From positions 62,001-126,000 of the forward strand of contig NZ_LXKA01000393.1 in NCBI RefSeq assembly GCF_001645125.1: 64,000 nt of DNA, in the 5' to 3' direction. Both the position numbers and the translations under genes were made by a program. This document shows positions 26,176 to 36,446 of this stretch, in pieces (within the stretch, counting starts at the first letter, position 1; every line of letters starts with the position of its first letter). A model generated the notes under the pieces. The model was not told where the DNA came from. It worked only from the letters and a program-made list of their open reading frames with translations, and ran no database searches. Source of the DNA: Paraburkholderia ginsengiterrae. GTDB taxonomy: Bacteria > Pseudomonadota > Gammaproteobacteria > Burkholderiales > Burkholderiaceae.

Positions 26176-26934
26176 ATGCGGTTGACAGGTAAAACAGCCA
26201 TCGTCACAGGCGGCGGCTCGGGTTTCGGCGAAGGCATTGCGAAAACCTATGCACGCGAAGGCGCGAACGTGGTGGTCAACGATCTGAACGGCCCGGCCGC
26301 CGAGCGTGTGGCAAGCGAAATTGCACTGGCCGGCGGCAAGGCCATCGCGGTGCCAGGCAACGTCGCCGAGCGCAGGGATTGGCAACAACTGCGCGAAGCG
26401 GCGCTCGAAGATTTCGGCAGCGTGCAGATCGTGGTCAACAACGCCGGCACCACCCATCGCAACAAGCCCGTGCTGGAAGTGACGGAGGCCGAGTTCGACC
26501 GCGTCTACGCGGTGAACGTCAAGAGCATCTATTGGAGCGTGCAGGAATTCGTGCCGTATTTCCGCCAGCAAGGCGGCGGCTGCTTCGTCAATATCGCGTC
26601 GACGGCCGGCGTGCGGCCGCGCCCCGGGCTCGTCTGGTACAACGGCAGCAAGGGCGCGGTGATCATCGCGAGCAAGTCGCTGGCCGCCGAGCTGGGCCCG
26701 GACCGTATTCGCGTGAACTGCGTGAACCCGGTGATCGGGGAAACGGGCCTCACCTCCGAGTTCATGGGCGTGGAAGATACGCCGCAAAATCGCCAGCGCT
26801 TTCTCGCCGGCATCCCGCTCGGGCGCTTCTCGACACCGCAGGACATCGCCAACGCCGCGCTCTACCTGGCCTCGGACGAGGCGGAGTTCATCACGGGCGT
26901 GTGTCTCGAAGTGGACGGCGGACGCTGCGTGTAG
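26176..26934 (+). CDS. SDR-family oxidoreductase
   Basis: A 252-residue classical short-chain dehydrogenase/reductase. Nucleotide motif TGGGSGFGEG (residues 12-21), NNAG at about 91-94, catalytic Ser in NIASTAGV and the catalytic pair in YNGSK. The Asp in VVVNDLNGPA at the end of beta-2 suggests NAD(H) preference. It ends in the family tail GVCLEVDGGRCV. It sits 58 bases after the aldehyde dehydrogenase, so it may act on the alcohol or hydroxy-acid precursor of that enzyme's substrate. Confidence 0.92.
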   Translation: MRLTGKTAIVTGGGSGFGEGIAKTYAREGANVVVNDLNGPAAERVASEIALAGGKAIAVPGNVAERRDWQQLREAALEDFGSVQIVVNNAGTTHRNKPVLEVTEAEFDRVYAVNVKSIYWSVQEFVPYFRQQGGGCFVNIASTAGVRPRPGLVWYNGSKGAVIIASKSLAAELGPDRIRVNCVNPVIGETGLTSEFMGVEDTPQNRQRFLAGIPLGRFSTPQDIANAALYLASDEAEFITGVCLEVDGGRCV

Positions 26935-27076
26935 CGCCTCGCGCGAGGGCCGTGCAGGCGCGGCCCGCGCGGAAGTTAGTGTTTTCCCCCTCGGTCGATT
27001 CGTCATGCAAATCAACCGGTGCGGCTAGAATCGCTCGAAGTCGGTCAATCATTTCCACAAGAAAAGAGGAGACGCC

Positions 27077-28396
27077 ATGGCTAGTCCCGCAGATCCGCTC
27101 CACCATCCCGGCGCGGGTGCGCCGCCTTCCACGTTCGAAGAGGCCACCTATCGCAAGGTCAGCTGGCGGCTCGTGCCGCTCCTGATGCTCTGTTACGTGG
27201 TCGCGTATCTGGACCGCGTCAACGTCGGCTTCGCCAAGCTGCAAATGACCAGCGACCTCGGACTGAGCGACACGGTGTACGGCTTCGGCGCGGGGATTTT
27301 CTTCCTCGGCTATTTCTTCTTCGAAATTCCAAGCAATGTGATCCTGCACAAGGTCGGCGCGCGCGTGTGGATCGCGCGGATCATGGTGTCGTGGGGCGTG
27401 ATCTCCATGCTGACCATGTTCGTCACCACGCCGTCCATGTTTTACGTGATGCGCTTCCTGCTCGGTCTCGCCGAGGCGGGCTTCTTCCCCGGCATCATTC
27501 TGTATCTCACGTATTGGTATCCGGCGCATCGGCGCGGCCGCATGACCACGTGGTTCATGACGGCGATCGCGTTGTCCGGCGTGATCGGCGGTCCGGTGTC
27601 GGGTTATATCCTGAAGTCCTTCAATGGCATGAACGGCTGGCATGGCTGGCAGTGGCTGTTTCTCCTCGAAGGGATTCCTTCGGTGCTCGTCGGCATTCTG
27701 GTGTTCGCGGTGCTGGACGACCGCATCTCGAAGGCCAAATGGCTCACCAAGGAAGAGCAGCAGCTTCTCGAGCGCCATGTATCCGCCGAAGAAGCCACCA
27801 AACACGACATGCCGATCAGCCAGGTGCTGAGAAGCGGCCGCGTTCTGATGCTGAGCCTCACTTACTTCTCGTTCGTGATGGGCCTGTACGGCGTGAGCTT
27901 CTGGCTGCCGACCATCATCAAGGCGACCGGCGTGACCGATGCGTTCATGATCGGCCTGCTGTCGGCGATACCGTTCGCAGCGGCCGTGGTGGCGATGGTG
28001 TTCGTGTCGCGCAGCGCGGACCGCAGCCGCGAGCGGCGCTGGCATATCGCGTTGCCCGCGTTCGCTGGGGCGATCGGGCTGGTGCTCTCCGTGGTGTATG
28101 CGCACAACACCGTGCTCGCGATGGCTTCGCTCACACTCGCGACCATGGGCATCATGACCACGCTGCCGCTCTTCTGGAGTTTGCCGACGGCGATTCTCGC
28201 CGGCACGGGCGCGGCGGCCGGTATCGCCATGATCAACTCGATCGGCAATCTGGCCGGTTTTCTTAGCCCCTATGCGGTGGGCTGGCTCAAGCAGGCGACG
28301 GCCGCGAACGATTCCGGCATGGTCATGCTGGCGGCGTTCATGGTGCTCGGCGGCTTGCTGGCGATCAGTGTGCCCGCGAAGATGGTGAACAGGTGA
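27077..28396 (+). CDS. MFS transporter, anion:cation symporter (phthalate permease) family
   Basis: A 439-residue inner-membrane transporter with 12 predicted helices. The signature near the N-terminus, CYVVAYLDRVNVGFAKLQM, is typical of the ACS family, which carries organic anions such as glucarate, tartrate, phthalate or hexuronates. A central cytosolic loop falls near residues 205-250. The start has AGAGGAGACGCC upstream. It closes the ALDH-SDR-MFS cassette, so the transported compound is probably the precursor oxidised by those enzymes. An intrinsic terminator follows. Confidence 0.92.
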   Translation: MASPADPLHHPGAGAPPSTFEEATYRKVSWRLVPLLMLCYVVAYLDRVNVGFAKLQMTSDLGLSDTVYGFGAGIFFLGYFFFEIPSNVILHKVGARVWIARIMVSWGVISMLTMFVTTPSMFYVMRFLLGLAEAGFFPGIILYLTYWYPAHRRGRMTTWFMTAIALSGVIGGPVSGYILKSFNGMNGWHGWQWLFLLEGIPSVLVGILVFAVLDDRISKAKWLTKEEQQLLERHVSAEEATKHDMPISQVLRSGRVLMLSLTYFSFVMGLYGVSFWLPTIIKATGVTDAFMIGLLSAIPFAAAVVAMVFVSRSADRSRERRWHIALPAFAGAIGLVLSVVYAHNTVLAMASLTLATMGIMTTLPLFWSLPTAILAGTGAAAGIAMINSIGNLAGFLSPYAVGWLKQATAANDSGMVMLAAFMVLGGLLAISVPAKMVNR

Positions 28397-28482
28397 AGTG
28401 GTTCGTGGCGTGACATCGGGCGGTAAGTACCGCTAACGCCAGATGTCATGTTGCATGGCTCAAGCATCACCCGCCAACGAAA

Positions 28483-28518
28483 AAGCCCCCGGCGCTCTAA
28501 AACGCCGGGGGCTTGTTT
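28483..28518. terminator. Intrinsic terminator between MFS gene and hemY
   Basis: A perfect 12-bp stem (AAGCCCCCGGCG with CGCCGGGGGCTT) and 8-base loop. It has A-rich sequence on the left and GTTTCC on the right, and probably serves both converging transcripts. Confidence 0.85.
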
Positions 28519-28570
28519 CCATCTGTCTGCGCACCGCTCACCCTGCGAGCCGCACGGAACCCGCCACGCT

Positions 28571-29761
28571 TCAAACGATATTCATCGCCAACGCGCTCTC
28601 GCGATAATGCTGGCTCGCCTTATCCATATCGCCAAGCTGCTCGTGCAAACGCGCCAGCGCACGATGCGAACGAATCTTCAGCGTCTCGTTGTCGGCGAGC
28701 TTGAGCGCCCGCTCGAGGAACGACTGCGCCTTGCCCCACAACTGCTGATGCAGGCACAGGCGGCCCAATGTGAACAGCAGGTCGGCGTCTTCCGGACGAT
28801 CCTTCTGCCACGCTTCTGCCTTCTGGATCAGCGGCAACGCGTCGCCCGCCGTGGTGTCCGGATAGCGGCGCAGCAAGCGCGCGTCCCAGTTCTGCGCCAG
28901 TGCTTCCTCAACGATCTTGCGTGCTTCCAGCGGCCGGTTCAGCGCCACCAGCAATTCGGCGGCGAGATCCGCGAGACGCGGCGAGTGGCGCTCGGTCGCC
29001 GACAGCGAACTCCACAACTCCAGCAGCGCGTCGGCGTTATGCCGGCGGTCGCGCAACAGGTTCTCCGCCGCGAGCTGGCGCAAACGCACCGCCACCGCCG
29101 GGTGAATCGCTTCGCGCTTTTCCAGCATCTTGACGAGCTTGAGCACTTCGCCCCAGTTCTTCAACTGCTGTTGCGCGCGCAACATGATCTGCTGCGCGTG
29201 AATGCGCCGCGCACCCTGCGATTGCATTTCGGTCAGCGCATTCAGCGCTCCATCCGCGTCGCGGCCGTCGGCGCGCATGTCGGCGGTGGCCATCAGGCGC
29301 GCGTCCTGCCAGTCGGACTCGTTGATCTGCGCGAGCCATTCGTCACGTCGCGCATATTCGCGCATGCGGTGCGCGGCCGTGGCCGCGATCAACCCGGCCG
29401 CGCCCTTGTTGTCGCCGTTCGCGAGCGCATCTTTCGCTGCCTTCTCAGCGCGCGAAAAACGCCCGGCGTACAGATTGCCGATTGCATCGCGCAGCGCGGC
29501 GTGAGCCTTCGCAACACGCGAGCGCGCGCGATAGGCAGCCACGCGTTGCGGCATGCGCCAGATATTGCGGAAGATGCGCAGCAGTGCATACAACAGGATG
29601 AACAGCACCACCAGCCCGACCACGAACAGATTCAACGACAGATCGACGCGGTACGGCGGATAGATCAGCAGCACCTGCCCCATGTCGAAGCGCCCGACCA
29701 CCGCCAGCACCACCGCGACGGTGAACAGCAACGCAAGCCAAAGAAGTCCCCGGATCGCCAT
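28571..29761 (-). CDS. hemY: HemY family protein, haem biosynthesis-associated TPR membrane protein
   Basis: A 396-residue inner-membrane protein with two TM helices (about residues 5-25 and 42-62) and a cytosolic or periplasmic TPR-type helical region (FTLGRLCLHQQLWGKAQSFL and similar). This is the gamma/beta-proteobacterial HemY, not the protoporphyrinogen oxidase of the same name in Bacillus. It is proposed to organise haem-pathway enzymes, but its exact role is unresolved. It is the last gene of hemC-hemDX-hemY and begins two bases after the hemDX stop, so it is translationally close. Confidence 0.93.
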   Translation of the reverse strand: MAIRGLLWLALLFTVAVVLAVVGRFDMGQVLLIYPPYRVDLSLNLFVVGLVVLFILLYALLRIFRNIWRMPQRVAAYRARSRVAKAHAALRDAIGNLYAGRFSRAEKAAKDALANGDNKGAAGLIAATAAHRMREYARRDEWLAQINESDWQDARLMATADMRADGRDADGALNALTEMQSQGARRIHAQQIMLRAQQQLKNWGEVLKLVKMLEKREAIHPAVAVRLRQLAAENLLRDRRHNADALLELWSSLSATERHSPRLADLAAELLVALNRPLEARKIVEEALAQNWDARLLRRYPDTTAGDALPLIQKAEAWQKDRPEDADLLFTLGRLCLHQQLWGKAQSFLERALKLADNETLKIRSHRALARLHEQLGDMDKASQHYRESALAMNIV

Positions 29762-29763
29762 GA

Positions 29764-31782
29764 TTAACCTCGGCTCCGGTATTGATTGACGGCCTGCAGG
29801 CTCGTATTCAGATTCGGCAGTTCGACCGCCGCCGAGCCCGTGTCCACCTGCTTGACCAGATCCACGACCGTCTGCGTCTTCTTCGACGTATTGTCGAAGT
29901 AGCGCGTGAGCGCGTTCTGCGCCGCCTGCAGATCGGACCTGAGCGTGGTCTCGTTACGCGAGAGCAAGGCGAGGCGCGCCGAGAGCAGGCGCAGCTTCAG
30001 ATTCTCACGCACGAAGTAGCCTTGATCGGGCGTGACCAGCATCGCGTCGGCGTTGTCGATGCGGCGCACTTGCACGAGGCTCGTCAACTGCTGGCCGATG
30101 CCGGTGGTCACTTCACGCCACCACACTTTCCAGCGCGGCTCGCCGGTGGCCGCGGCCACCTTCGCCGTGTCGGCCCAGGTTGCTGCGTGCGGCGTGACAT
30201 GGGCGATCGGCGCTTCGCCCGAGAGCGGCAGGTTGTCGACCTGGTCGATCGCGTTGTCGAGCTTGATGGCGAGACCCGTGAGGTCGGTGGAAGGCGCGGC
30301 CTTCAGCTTGTCGATGTCTTGCGCGATGGCCTTGCGCACCGCGACGGCCTGCGGGCTGTCCGACGCGGCGAGACGGGTGTCGGCGCTTTGCAGTGCGAAC
30401 AGCGCGAGCTGCGTGTTGCCGGTGAGCTGCAACTGCTGGCTCGCGGCCGACAGCATCTGGCCGACTTCGGCGAGCGTCCAGTCGTCGCGATTGCGGGCGA
30501 GATCCGCGTATTGCTGCTGCAGCGCCTGCTGCGCGGCTTGCGCATCGGCGAGCTTGCCCTCGAGCTGCACGACCTGGGTGTCCGATTGATGGACCGTGAC
30601 CAGCGCCTGCTCGGTCTTGGCGCGCAGTTCGCTGGTCTGCGCGTCGTTGGCTTGCTGACGCTGCGCGAGCTGCTGCTCGGTGCGCTCCAGCTTGCGATTG
30701 AGCGCAAAGCCGCCCACGCCTGCGGCGCAAGCGATCACCACGACGACAAACCACAACAGCGGTCCACTCGCGCTGTGGCGCTTCTGCGCTTCGTAGGGCG
30801 TGAAGGGTTGATTCGGCGGCAACGCAGTGGTCGCGGCCGGCTGGGGTGCAGCGTTCGTGGAAGCGTTCGTTTCAGTCATGCGTGATTTAGCCGGTGAATG
30901 AGCCGGATTGGACGATACCGGTTGAACTACGGTCGGAACGGCGGCGATCAGCGCGCGGGCAATGCGCTCATCGCCCGCGCCGGACACCGTAATGCTATCA
31001 AAACCCAATGCCCGCGCGGTCTGCGCGATACGGGGATGCGGCGCGACGAGCGCCGCGCGTTTGAGCTGCGCGATTTCGTCGGCGGTGAGGTGGTCTTGCG
31101 CGAGTTCGTGCAGATTGCGCACGCCTTCGGAGCTGGTGAGCAGCCACGCATGCGGCTCGCCGGCAAGCAGCGCATGCACGCGCGCCCAACCGCCAATGGA
31201 CGGTTCCGGCACGAGGCGCCGGTACGCCGCGACTGTTTCGACTTCGGCGCCCGGTTCGCGCAGACGCTCGGCGAGCCACTCGCGGCCGCCGTCGCCACGC
31301 ACGATCAGCACGCGCTTGCCCTCCAGGCCGGCGACACCGAGCGCCGTCTCGATCGCCGCGAAGAGCCCCTCCGAATCGAAGCGCGCGGTGTCTTCATCGG
31401 TACCGGACGGCGGGCTGATCACCTGGTACGCCGGCTCGGCAACGCCATGGCGCGCGAGCGCCTGCACGCTGCCCGGCCCGACCACGCCGACCGGCAGCGC
31501 ATGCGGCCAGATCGTGTCGCTGCGGGCGAAAGCGTGATCGACGGCGTTCGGCGAAACGAACACCACGAGCGCGTAGCGTTCGAGCGATGCCAGCGCCGCG
31601 CGCAGCGGCGCGTCGTCGGTGACGGGCGCGATGTCGATCAGCGGGAAGTCGAGCGTGGCAATCCCGGCGGCGGCGAGCCGGGTGATCAGTTCGTTCGACT
31701 GACCGGCCGGTCGCGTAATCACGACCGTGAACGGCGTCGCGCCGACGGAGGAGGATGCGTTGCCGGGGATGTCGGCCGCCAT
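29764..31782 (-). CDS. hemDX: Fused uroporphyrinogen-III synthase and HemX-like protein
   Basis: A 672-residue fusion. Residues of about 15-280 form uroporphyrinogen-III synthase (HemD), which closes hydroxymethylbilane into uroporphyrinogen III: FTVVITRPAGQSNELITRL at the start and LLTSSEGVRNL in the second lobe. After a Pro/Ser/Thr-rich linker (about 285-340) comes a TM helix (LLWFVVVVIACAAGVGGFAL, about 345-365). The HemX coiled-coil domain follows (ERTEQQLAQRQQANDAQ onward). In enterobacteria hemD and hemX are separate; the fusion is usual in Burkholderiales. An internal Met in SRMTETNAS at the linker could allow separate HemX production. It shares a single base with the hemC stop (TGATG). 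Confidence 0.93.
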   Translation of the reverse strand: MAADIPGNASSSVGATPFTVVITRPAGQSNELITRLAAAGIATLDFPLIDIAPVTDDAPLRAALASLERYALVVFVSPNAVDHAFARSDTIWPHALPVGVVGPGSVQALARHGVAEPAYQVISPPSGTDEDTARFDSEGLFAAIETALGVAGLEGKRVLIVRGDGGREWLAERLREPGAEVETVAAYRRLVPEPSIGGWARVHALLAGEPHAWLLTSSEGVRNLHELAQDHLTADEIAQLKRAALVAPHPRIAQTARALGFDSITVSGAGDERIARALIAAVPTVVQPVSSNPAHSPAKSRMTETNASTNAAPQPAATTALPPNQPFTPYEAQKRHSASGPLLWFVVVVIACAAGVGGFALNRKLERTEQQLAQRQQANDAQTSELRAKTEQALVTVHQSDTQVVQLEGKLADAQAAQQALQQQYADLARNRDDWTLAEVGQMLSAASQQLQLTGNTQLALFALQSADTRLAASDSPQAVAVRKAIAQDIDKLKAAPSTDLTGLAIKLDNAIDQVDNLPLSGEAPIAHVTPHAATWADTAKVAAATGEPRWKVWWREVTTGIGQQLTSLVQVRRIDNADAMLVTPDQGYFVRENLKLRLLSARLALLSRNETTLRSDLQAAQNALTRYFDNTSKKTQTVVDLVKQVDTGSAAVELPNLNTSLQAVNQYRSRG

Positions 31783-32798
31783 CAGTCGCCGGACGCCGCG
31801 CTGTCGGCGGCGCTATCTTTATGCGCCGCCGCGGGACCGCTGGCGATGCTGAGCGCGCGCACGATCTCCATCGCGCCCTGCGCCTCGAGCGCGTCCGCCA
31901 CTTCCTGGCCGAGCGCGATCGCGCGTTCGACCGTGGGCGCCGGCGCCGACGCCTGCGCGCTCAACACGCGCTGACCGTCGGGCGTGGCCACGATGCCGCG
32001 CAGATGCAGCGCGCCGTCGCGCCACGTGGCATAGGCCGCGAGCGGCACTTCGCAACTGCCGCCGAGCGCGCGCGAGACCATGCGCTCCGCTTCCACGGCA
32101 GCCGCCGTATGTTCGTGATGCAGCGGGGCGAGCCACGCCGCGAGTTCCGCGCGGTCGGCGCGAATCTCGATGCCGAGCGCGCCCTGGCCCGCCGCGGGCA
32201 AGCTGTCTTCGGGATCGAGCAGCGCACGGATGCGCTCGCCGAGGCCCAGGCGCTTCAAACCGGCTGCGGCCAGAATGATCGCCGCGTAATCGCCGCGGTC
32301 GAGTTTCGCCAGACGCGTGTCCAGATTGCCGCGCAACGGCCGCACCTCGAGGTGCGGGTAACGCATGCGCAGCATGGCTTCGCGGCGCAGGCTGGAGGTG
32401 CCGACCACGGCGCCGGCGGGCAACGCCGCGAGCGAGTCATAGTCATTGGAGACCAGCGCGTCGCGCGGATCTTCGCGCTCCATGATGGCGGACAGTGCAA
32501 AACCTTCGGGCAACTCCATCGGCACGTCTTTGAGCGAGTGCACGGCGAGGTCGGCGCGGCCGTCGGCGAGCGCGGCCTCCAGTTCCTTGACGAAGAGCCC
32601 CTTACCACCAACCTTCGACAAAGTGCGATCGAGTATTTGATCGCCACGTGTTGTCATTCCGAGGATTTTTACGTCACAAGATGGATATAATTTGTGCAGC
32701 GCACATCGCACATGCTCCGCTTGCCACATGGCAAGGCGGCTTTCTCGCGACGCAATCACAAGCGTGTGGGGTGGCGTGGAAAACGTCTCGGTGTTCAT
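31782..32798 (-). CDS. hemC: Porphobilinogen deaminase (hydroxymethylbilane synthase)
   Basis: Condenses four porphobilinogens into hydroxymethylbilane. 338 residues. Visible features: [15 protein letters not shown] near the start, catalytic Asp in [28 protein letters not shown], and the cofactor-binding Cys in [13 protein letters not shown] that carries the dipyrromethane primer. The C-terminal tail is slightly longer than in E. coli (about 313 residues). First gene of hemC-hemDX-hemY, divergent from ppc. Confidence 0.95.
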   Translation of the reverse strand: MNTETFSTPPHTLVIASRESRLAMWQAEHVRCALHKLYPSCDVKILGMTTRGDQILDRTLSKVGGKGLFVKELEAALADGRADLAVHSLKDVPMELPEGFALSAIMEREDPRDALVSNDYDSLAALPAGAVVGTSSLRREAMLRMRYPHLEVRPLRGNLDTRLAKLDRGDYAAIILAAAGLKRLGLGERIRALLDPEDSLPAAGQGALGIEIRADRAELAAWLAPLHHEHTAAAVEAERMVSRALGGSCEVPLAAYATWRDGALHLRGIVATPDGQRVLSAQASAPAPTVERAIALGQEVADALEAQGAMEIVRALSIASGPAAAHKDSAADSAASGD

Positions 32799-33192
32799 TA
32801 GCTTGCTGATTGAATGACGGGATGTAGTACAAACAATGTTAGCACGCGCCCTTGTGTCTCAAGGCACAGCGCAGCGCCGTGCTGAAGCGGTATCGATGGA
32901 GGAGACGGGCTTCGCGCGGTGTCGCGCCTGCCCCATCCCAGCCTGTTCACGCACGGTCGTTCGCGCACCGGGCCGCGGCATGCGGGATGATGCAATGCGG
33001 CGCAACCCGTCGCGGGTGCCTCGCGCGCAAGCCGCATCACAAGTGCGCGGCGCGATTCGGGCACGCATCCCCTCTCAGGCATGTCGCCACCGGCGCATAC
33101 CGTTTCGAGCAGTTCACGTTGCAACTCATAGTGCAGTTCCGCAGTAGCAGTTCATCAATCAACAGACCCTGGCTTCCCTGAGGAAACCCATC
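32799..33192. other. Divergent promoter region between hemC and ppc
   Basis: About 390 bases without a convincing ORF. It must contain the hemC and ppc promoters. I see no strong hairpin or riboswitch core; the small ORFs found on both strands lack ribosome-binding sites and family features. Confidence 0.4.
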
Positions 33193-36100
33193 GTGACGTC
33201 TTCCGGATCGGCGCGCCCTGACCGCCGCAACACTGCATCGCCCAACGCTGACGCGGCTGACGCCGCCGCGGCGCCCGCCGACACTGCTGTAACCGCCGCT
33301 CAGCCGGCGCCGGCCAAACGGTCGGGCAAGACCGCCCAGGCGGCCAAAGCCGGCAAGGCCGCCAAAGCCTCCACGCCCGTCAAGGCGGACAAGGCTGCGA
33401 AAGCCACGAAGGCTGAGAAGGCCGCAAAGGTCGGGAAGCCGGACCCGGCCGTAGAAGCCGCCCTCGCCGTCAAGGCGCGCAAACCGGCCAAGGCCGGTGC
33501 CACGAAGCTCAAGGCCGCCAAGGAACAGCCGGCCGGGGAAACGCCGGCGGCCGCGCCGAAGGGCAACGGCCGTACGCGTGAGGACAAGGACCACCCGCTG
33601 TTCCAGGACATCCGTTACCTGGGTCGCCTGCTCGGCGACGTGCTGCGCGAGCAGGAAGGCGACGCGGTATTCGACGTCGTCGAAACGATTCGTCAGACTG
33701 CTGTGCGTTTTCGCCGCGAAGACGACAGCGCCGACGCGCAGACGCTCGACAAGAAGCTGCGTTCGCTGAGCCCCGAGCAAACGGTCAGCGTGGTGCGCGC
33801 GTTCAGCTATTTTTCGCATCTTGCGAACATTGCTGAAGACCGCCACCGCAATCGCCGTCACCGGATTCACGCGCTGGCCGGCTCGACCTCGCAACCGGGC
33901 ACCATCGCTCACGCGCTCGAACGGCTCGTCGAAGCCGGCTCGGCGGCGACGCCCGTGCTGCAGCAATTCTTCAACGACGCGCTGATCGTGCCGGTGCTCA
34001 CCGCGCACCCCACCGAAGTGCAGCGCAAGAGCATTCTCGACGCACAGCACGACGTCGCGCGCCTGCTTGCCGAGCGCGACCAGCAGCTGACCGAGCGCGA
34101 ACGCGCGCACAACGAAGCGATGCTGCGCGCCCGCGTCACGTCGCTGTGGCAGACGCGCATGCTGCGCGACTCGCGCCTGTCCGTGGCCGACGAAATCGAA
34201 AACGCGCTGTCGTACTACCGCGCCACGTTCCTCGAGGAAATTCCGGCGCTCTATACCGATATCGAAGAAGCGCTCAAGGAGCACGGTCTCGACGCGCGCC
34301 TGCCGCCGTTCTTCCAGATGGGCAGCTGGATCGGCGGCGACCGCGACGGCAACCCGAACGTCACCGCCGAGACGCTGGAAAACGCGATCACCCGCCAGGC
34401 CGCGGTGATCCTCGAGCACTACATGGAGCAGGTGCACAAGCTCGGCGCCGAACTGTCGGTGTCGAACCTGCTGGCCGGCGCGAGCGACGCACTCAAGGAA
34501 CTCGCGGCGATCTCGCCGGACCAGTCGCCGCATCGCACCGACGAGCCGTACCGCCGCGCGTTGATCGGCATGTACACACGGCTCGCGGCCAGCGCGCGCG
34601 TGCGCCTCGGCGAAGGCAGCGTGCCGGTGCGCAGCGCGGGTCGGGGCGCGGCGCCGGTGCGCGCCAAGCCGTATGACGACTCTGAAGAATTCGTGCGCGA
34701 CCTGCATGTGCTGATCGATTCACTGGCCGCGCATCACGGCGCGCCGCTCGCGGCCCCGCGCCTCGCGCCGCTCGCGCGGGCGGCCGAAGTGTTCGGCTTC
34801 CATCTGGCGAGCATCGACCTGCGCCAAAGCTCCGACATCCACGAAGCGGTGATCGCCGAGCTGCTCAAGCGCGCGGGGGTCGAAGAAGACTACGCGGCCC
34901 TCTCCGAAGCGGACAAGCTGCACGTGCTGCTCGCGGAACTGGCGCAGCCGCGCCCGCTGCGTCTGCCGTATGCGGAGTATTCCGATCTCGTGAAGAGCGA
35001 ACTCGGCGTGCTCGAAGAAGCGCGCGTCACGCGCGAAAAATTCGGCGCTCGCGCGGTGCGCAACTACATCATTTCGCACACGGAGACCGTCAGCGATCTG
35101 GTCGAAGTGATGCTGCTGCAAAAGGAAACCGGGCTGCTGCGCGGACGTCTGGGCGACGCAAACGACCCGGCGCAAGCGGGCCTGATGGTGATCCCGCTGT
35201 TCGAGACGATCCCCGACCTGCGCAACGCGCCGCACATCATGCGCGATCTGATCGCGCTGCCTGGCATGGGCTCGCTGATCGAACATCAGGGCAACGAGCA
35301 GGAAGTGATGCTCGGCTATTCGGACAGCAACAAGGACGGCGGCTTCCTCACGTCGAACTGGGAGCTGTATCGCGCCGAACTCGCGCTGGTGTCGCTGTTC
35401 AACGAACGCGGCGTGACGCTGCGGCTGTTCCATGGCCGCGGAGGCACCGTCGGCCGTGGCGGCGGTCCGACCTATCAGGCGATTCTGTCGCAGCCGCCGG
35501 GCACCGTCGACGGCCAGATCCGCTTGACCGAGCAAGGCGAAGTGATCGCCAGCAAGTTCGGCAATCCGGAGATCGGCCGGCGCAATCTGGAAACGGTGGT
35601 GGCCGCGACGCTCGAAGCGTCGTTGCTGCCGCAAGGCAACGCGCCCGCCGAACTGCCCGTATTCGAAGAGACGATGCAGCAGCTCTCCGACGCGGCGATG
35701 GCCTCGTATCGCGCGTTGGTCTACGAAACGCCGGGCTTCAAGGAGTACTTCTTCGAGTCCACGCCGATCGCGGAGATCGCCGAGCTGAACATCGGCAGCC
35801 GCCCTGCTTCGCGCAAGCTGCAAGACCCGAAGCAACGCAAGATCGAGGACCTGCGCGCGATTCCATGGGGTTTCTCGTGGGGCCAATGCCGTTTGCTGCT
35901 GACCGGCTGGTACGGTTTCGGCAGCGCGGTGGCCGCGCATCTGGACAGCGCGCCTTCCGACGCCGAACGCGCACGCCGTCTCGCGCTTCTCAAGAAGATG
36001 CACAAGACCTGGCCGTTCTTCTCGAACCTGCTGTCGAACATGGACATGGTGCTGGCAAAGACCGATCTCGCGGTCGCTTCGCGTTACGCGGCGCTCGTCT

Positions 36101-36381
36101 CCGACAAGAAACTGCGCAAGCACGTGTTCGAGCGAATCGTCGCGGAATGGGAGCGCACGTCGAAGGTGCTGTCGGAGATCACGGGCAAGAGCGAACGGCT
36201 CGCGGAGAACCCGCTGCTCGCGCGTTCGATCAAGAACCGCTTCCCGTATCTCGATCCGTTGAATCACCTGCAGGTGGAACTGCTCAAGCGGCACCGCTCG
36301 GGGGATACCAACCAGCGCGTGCGGCGCGGGATTCATCTGTGCATCAACGGGATTGCCGCGGGCTTGCGTAATACAGGCTGA
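33193..36381 (+). CDS. ppc: Phosphoenolpyruvate carboxylase with Lys/Ala-rich N-terminal extension
   Basis: Adds bicarbonate to PEP to make oxaloacetate and replenish the TCA cycle. 1062 residues. The enzyme core begins near residue 135 ([16 protein letters not shown]) and carries catalytic His in [21 protein letters not shown], the loop [15 protein letters not shown] and the C-terminal [22 protein letters not shown] region with the allosteric Asn tail. The first 130 or so residues are low-complexity, with KAAK-type repeats ([19 protein letters not shown]) resembling bacterial histone H1-like tails. E. coli Ppc has 883 residues and no such head. The start is the GTG at 33193, with a GAGG upstream; no ATG precedes the core. 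Confidence 0.95.
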   Translation: MTSSGSARPDRRNTASPNADAADAAAAPADTAVTAAQPAPAKRSGKTAQAAKAGKAAKASTPVKADKAAKATKAEKAAKVGKPDPAVEAALAVKARKPAKAGATKLKAAKEQPAGETPAAAPKGNGRTREDKDHPLFQDIRYLGRLLGDVLREQEGDAVFDVVETIRQTAVRFRREDDSADAQTLDKKLRSLSPEQTVSVVRAFSYFSHLANIAEDRHRNRRHRIHALAGSTSQPGTIAHALERLVEAGSAATPVLQQFFNDALIVPVLTAHPTEVQRKSILDAQHDVARLLAERDQQLTERERAHNEAMLRARVTSLWQTRMLRDSRLSVADEIENALSYYRATFLEEIPALYTDIEEALKEHGLDARLPPFFQMGSWIGGDRDGNPNVTAETLENAITRQAAVILEHYMEQVHKLGAELSVSNLLAGASDALKELAAISPDQSPHRTDEPYRRALIGMYTRLAASARVRLGEGSVPVRSAGRGAAPVRAKPYDDSEEFVRDLHVLIDSLAAHHGAPLAAPRLAPLARAAEVFGFHLASIDLRQSSDIHEAVIAELLKRAGVEEDYAALSEADKLHVLLAELAQPRPLRLPYAEYSDLVKSELGVLEEARVTREKFGARAVRNYIISHTETVSDLVEVMLLQKETGLLRGRLGDANDPAQAGLMVIPLFETIPDLRNAPHIMRDLIALPGMGSLIEHQGNEQEVMLGYSDSNKDGGFLTSNWELYRAELALVSLFNERGVTLRLFHGRGGTVGRGGGPTYQAILSQPPGTVDGQIRLTEQGEVIASKFGNPEIGRRNLETVVAATLEASLLPQGNAPAELPVFEETMQQLSDAAMASYRALVYETPGFKEYFFESTPIAEIAELNIGSRPASRKLQDPKQRKIEDLRAIPWGFSWGQCRLLLTGWYGFGSAVAAHLDSAPSDAERARRLALLKKMHKTWPFFSNLLSNMDMVLAKTDLAVASRYAALVSDKKLRKHVFERIVAEWERTSKVLSEITGKSERLAENPLLARSIKNRFPYLDPLNHLQVELLKRHRSGDTNQRVRRGIHLCINGIAAGLRNTG

Positions 36382-36412
36382 GCGACGGCCCAACGCGTTT
36401 GCATTGAAATTA

Positions 36413-36446
36413 AAGCCGGTCGCGGATCAGTTCGCCGTGACCGGCT
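36413..36446 (-). terminator. Hairpin overlapping the 3' end of the small secreted-protein gene
   Basis: An 11-bp stem with one G-U pair (GCCGGTCGCGG with CCGTGACCGGC) spans the stop codon of the minus-strand gene. It is followed, in that direction, by TTTAATTT. A weak but plausible terminator. Confidence 0.5.

Noticed and set aside
33037-34707. 556-codon open frame antisense to ppc
   Set aside because: High-GC genomes give long open frames opposite real genes; composition is Arg/His-rich with no domain, and ppc is certain.
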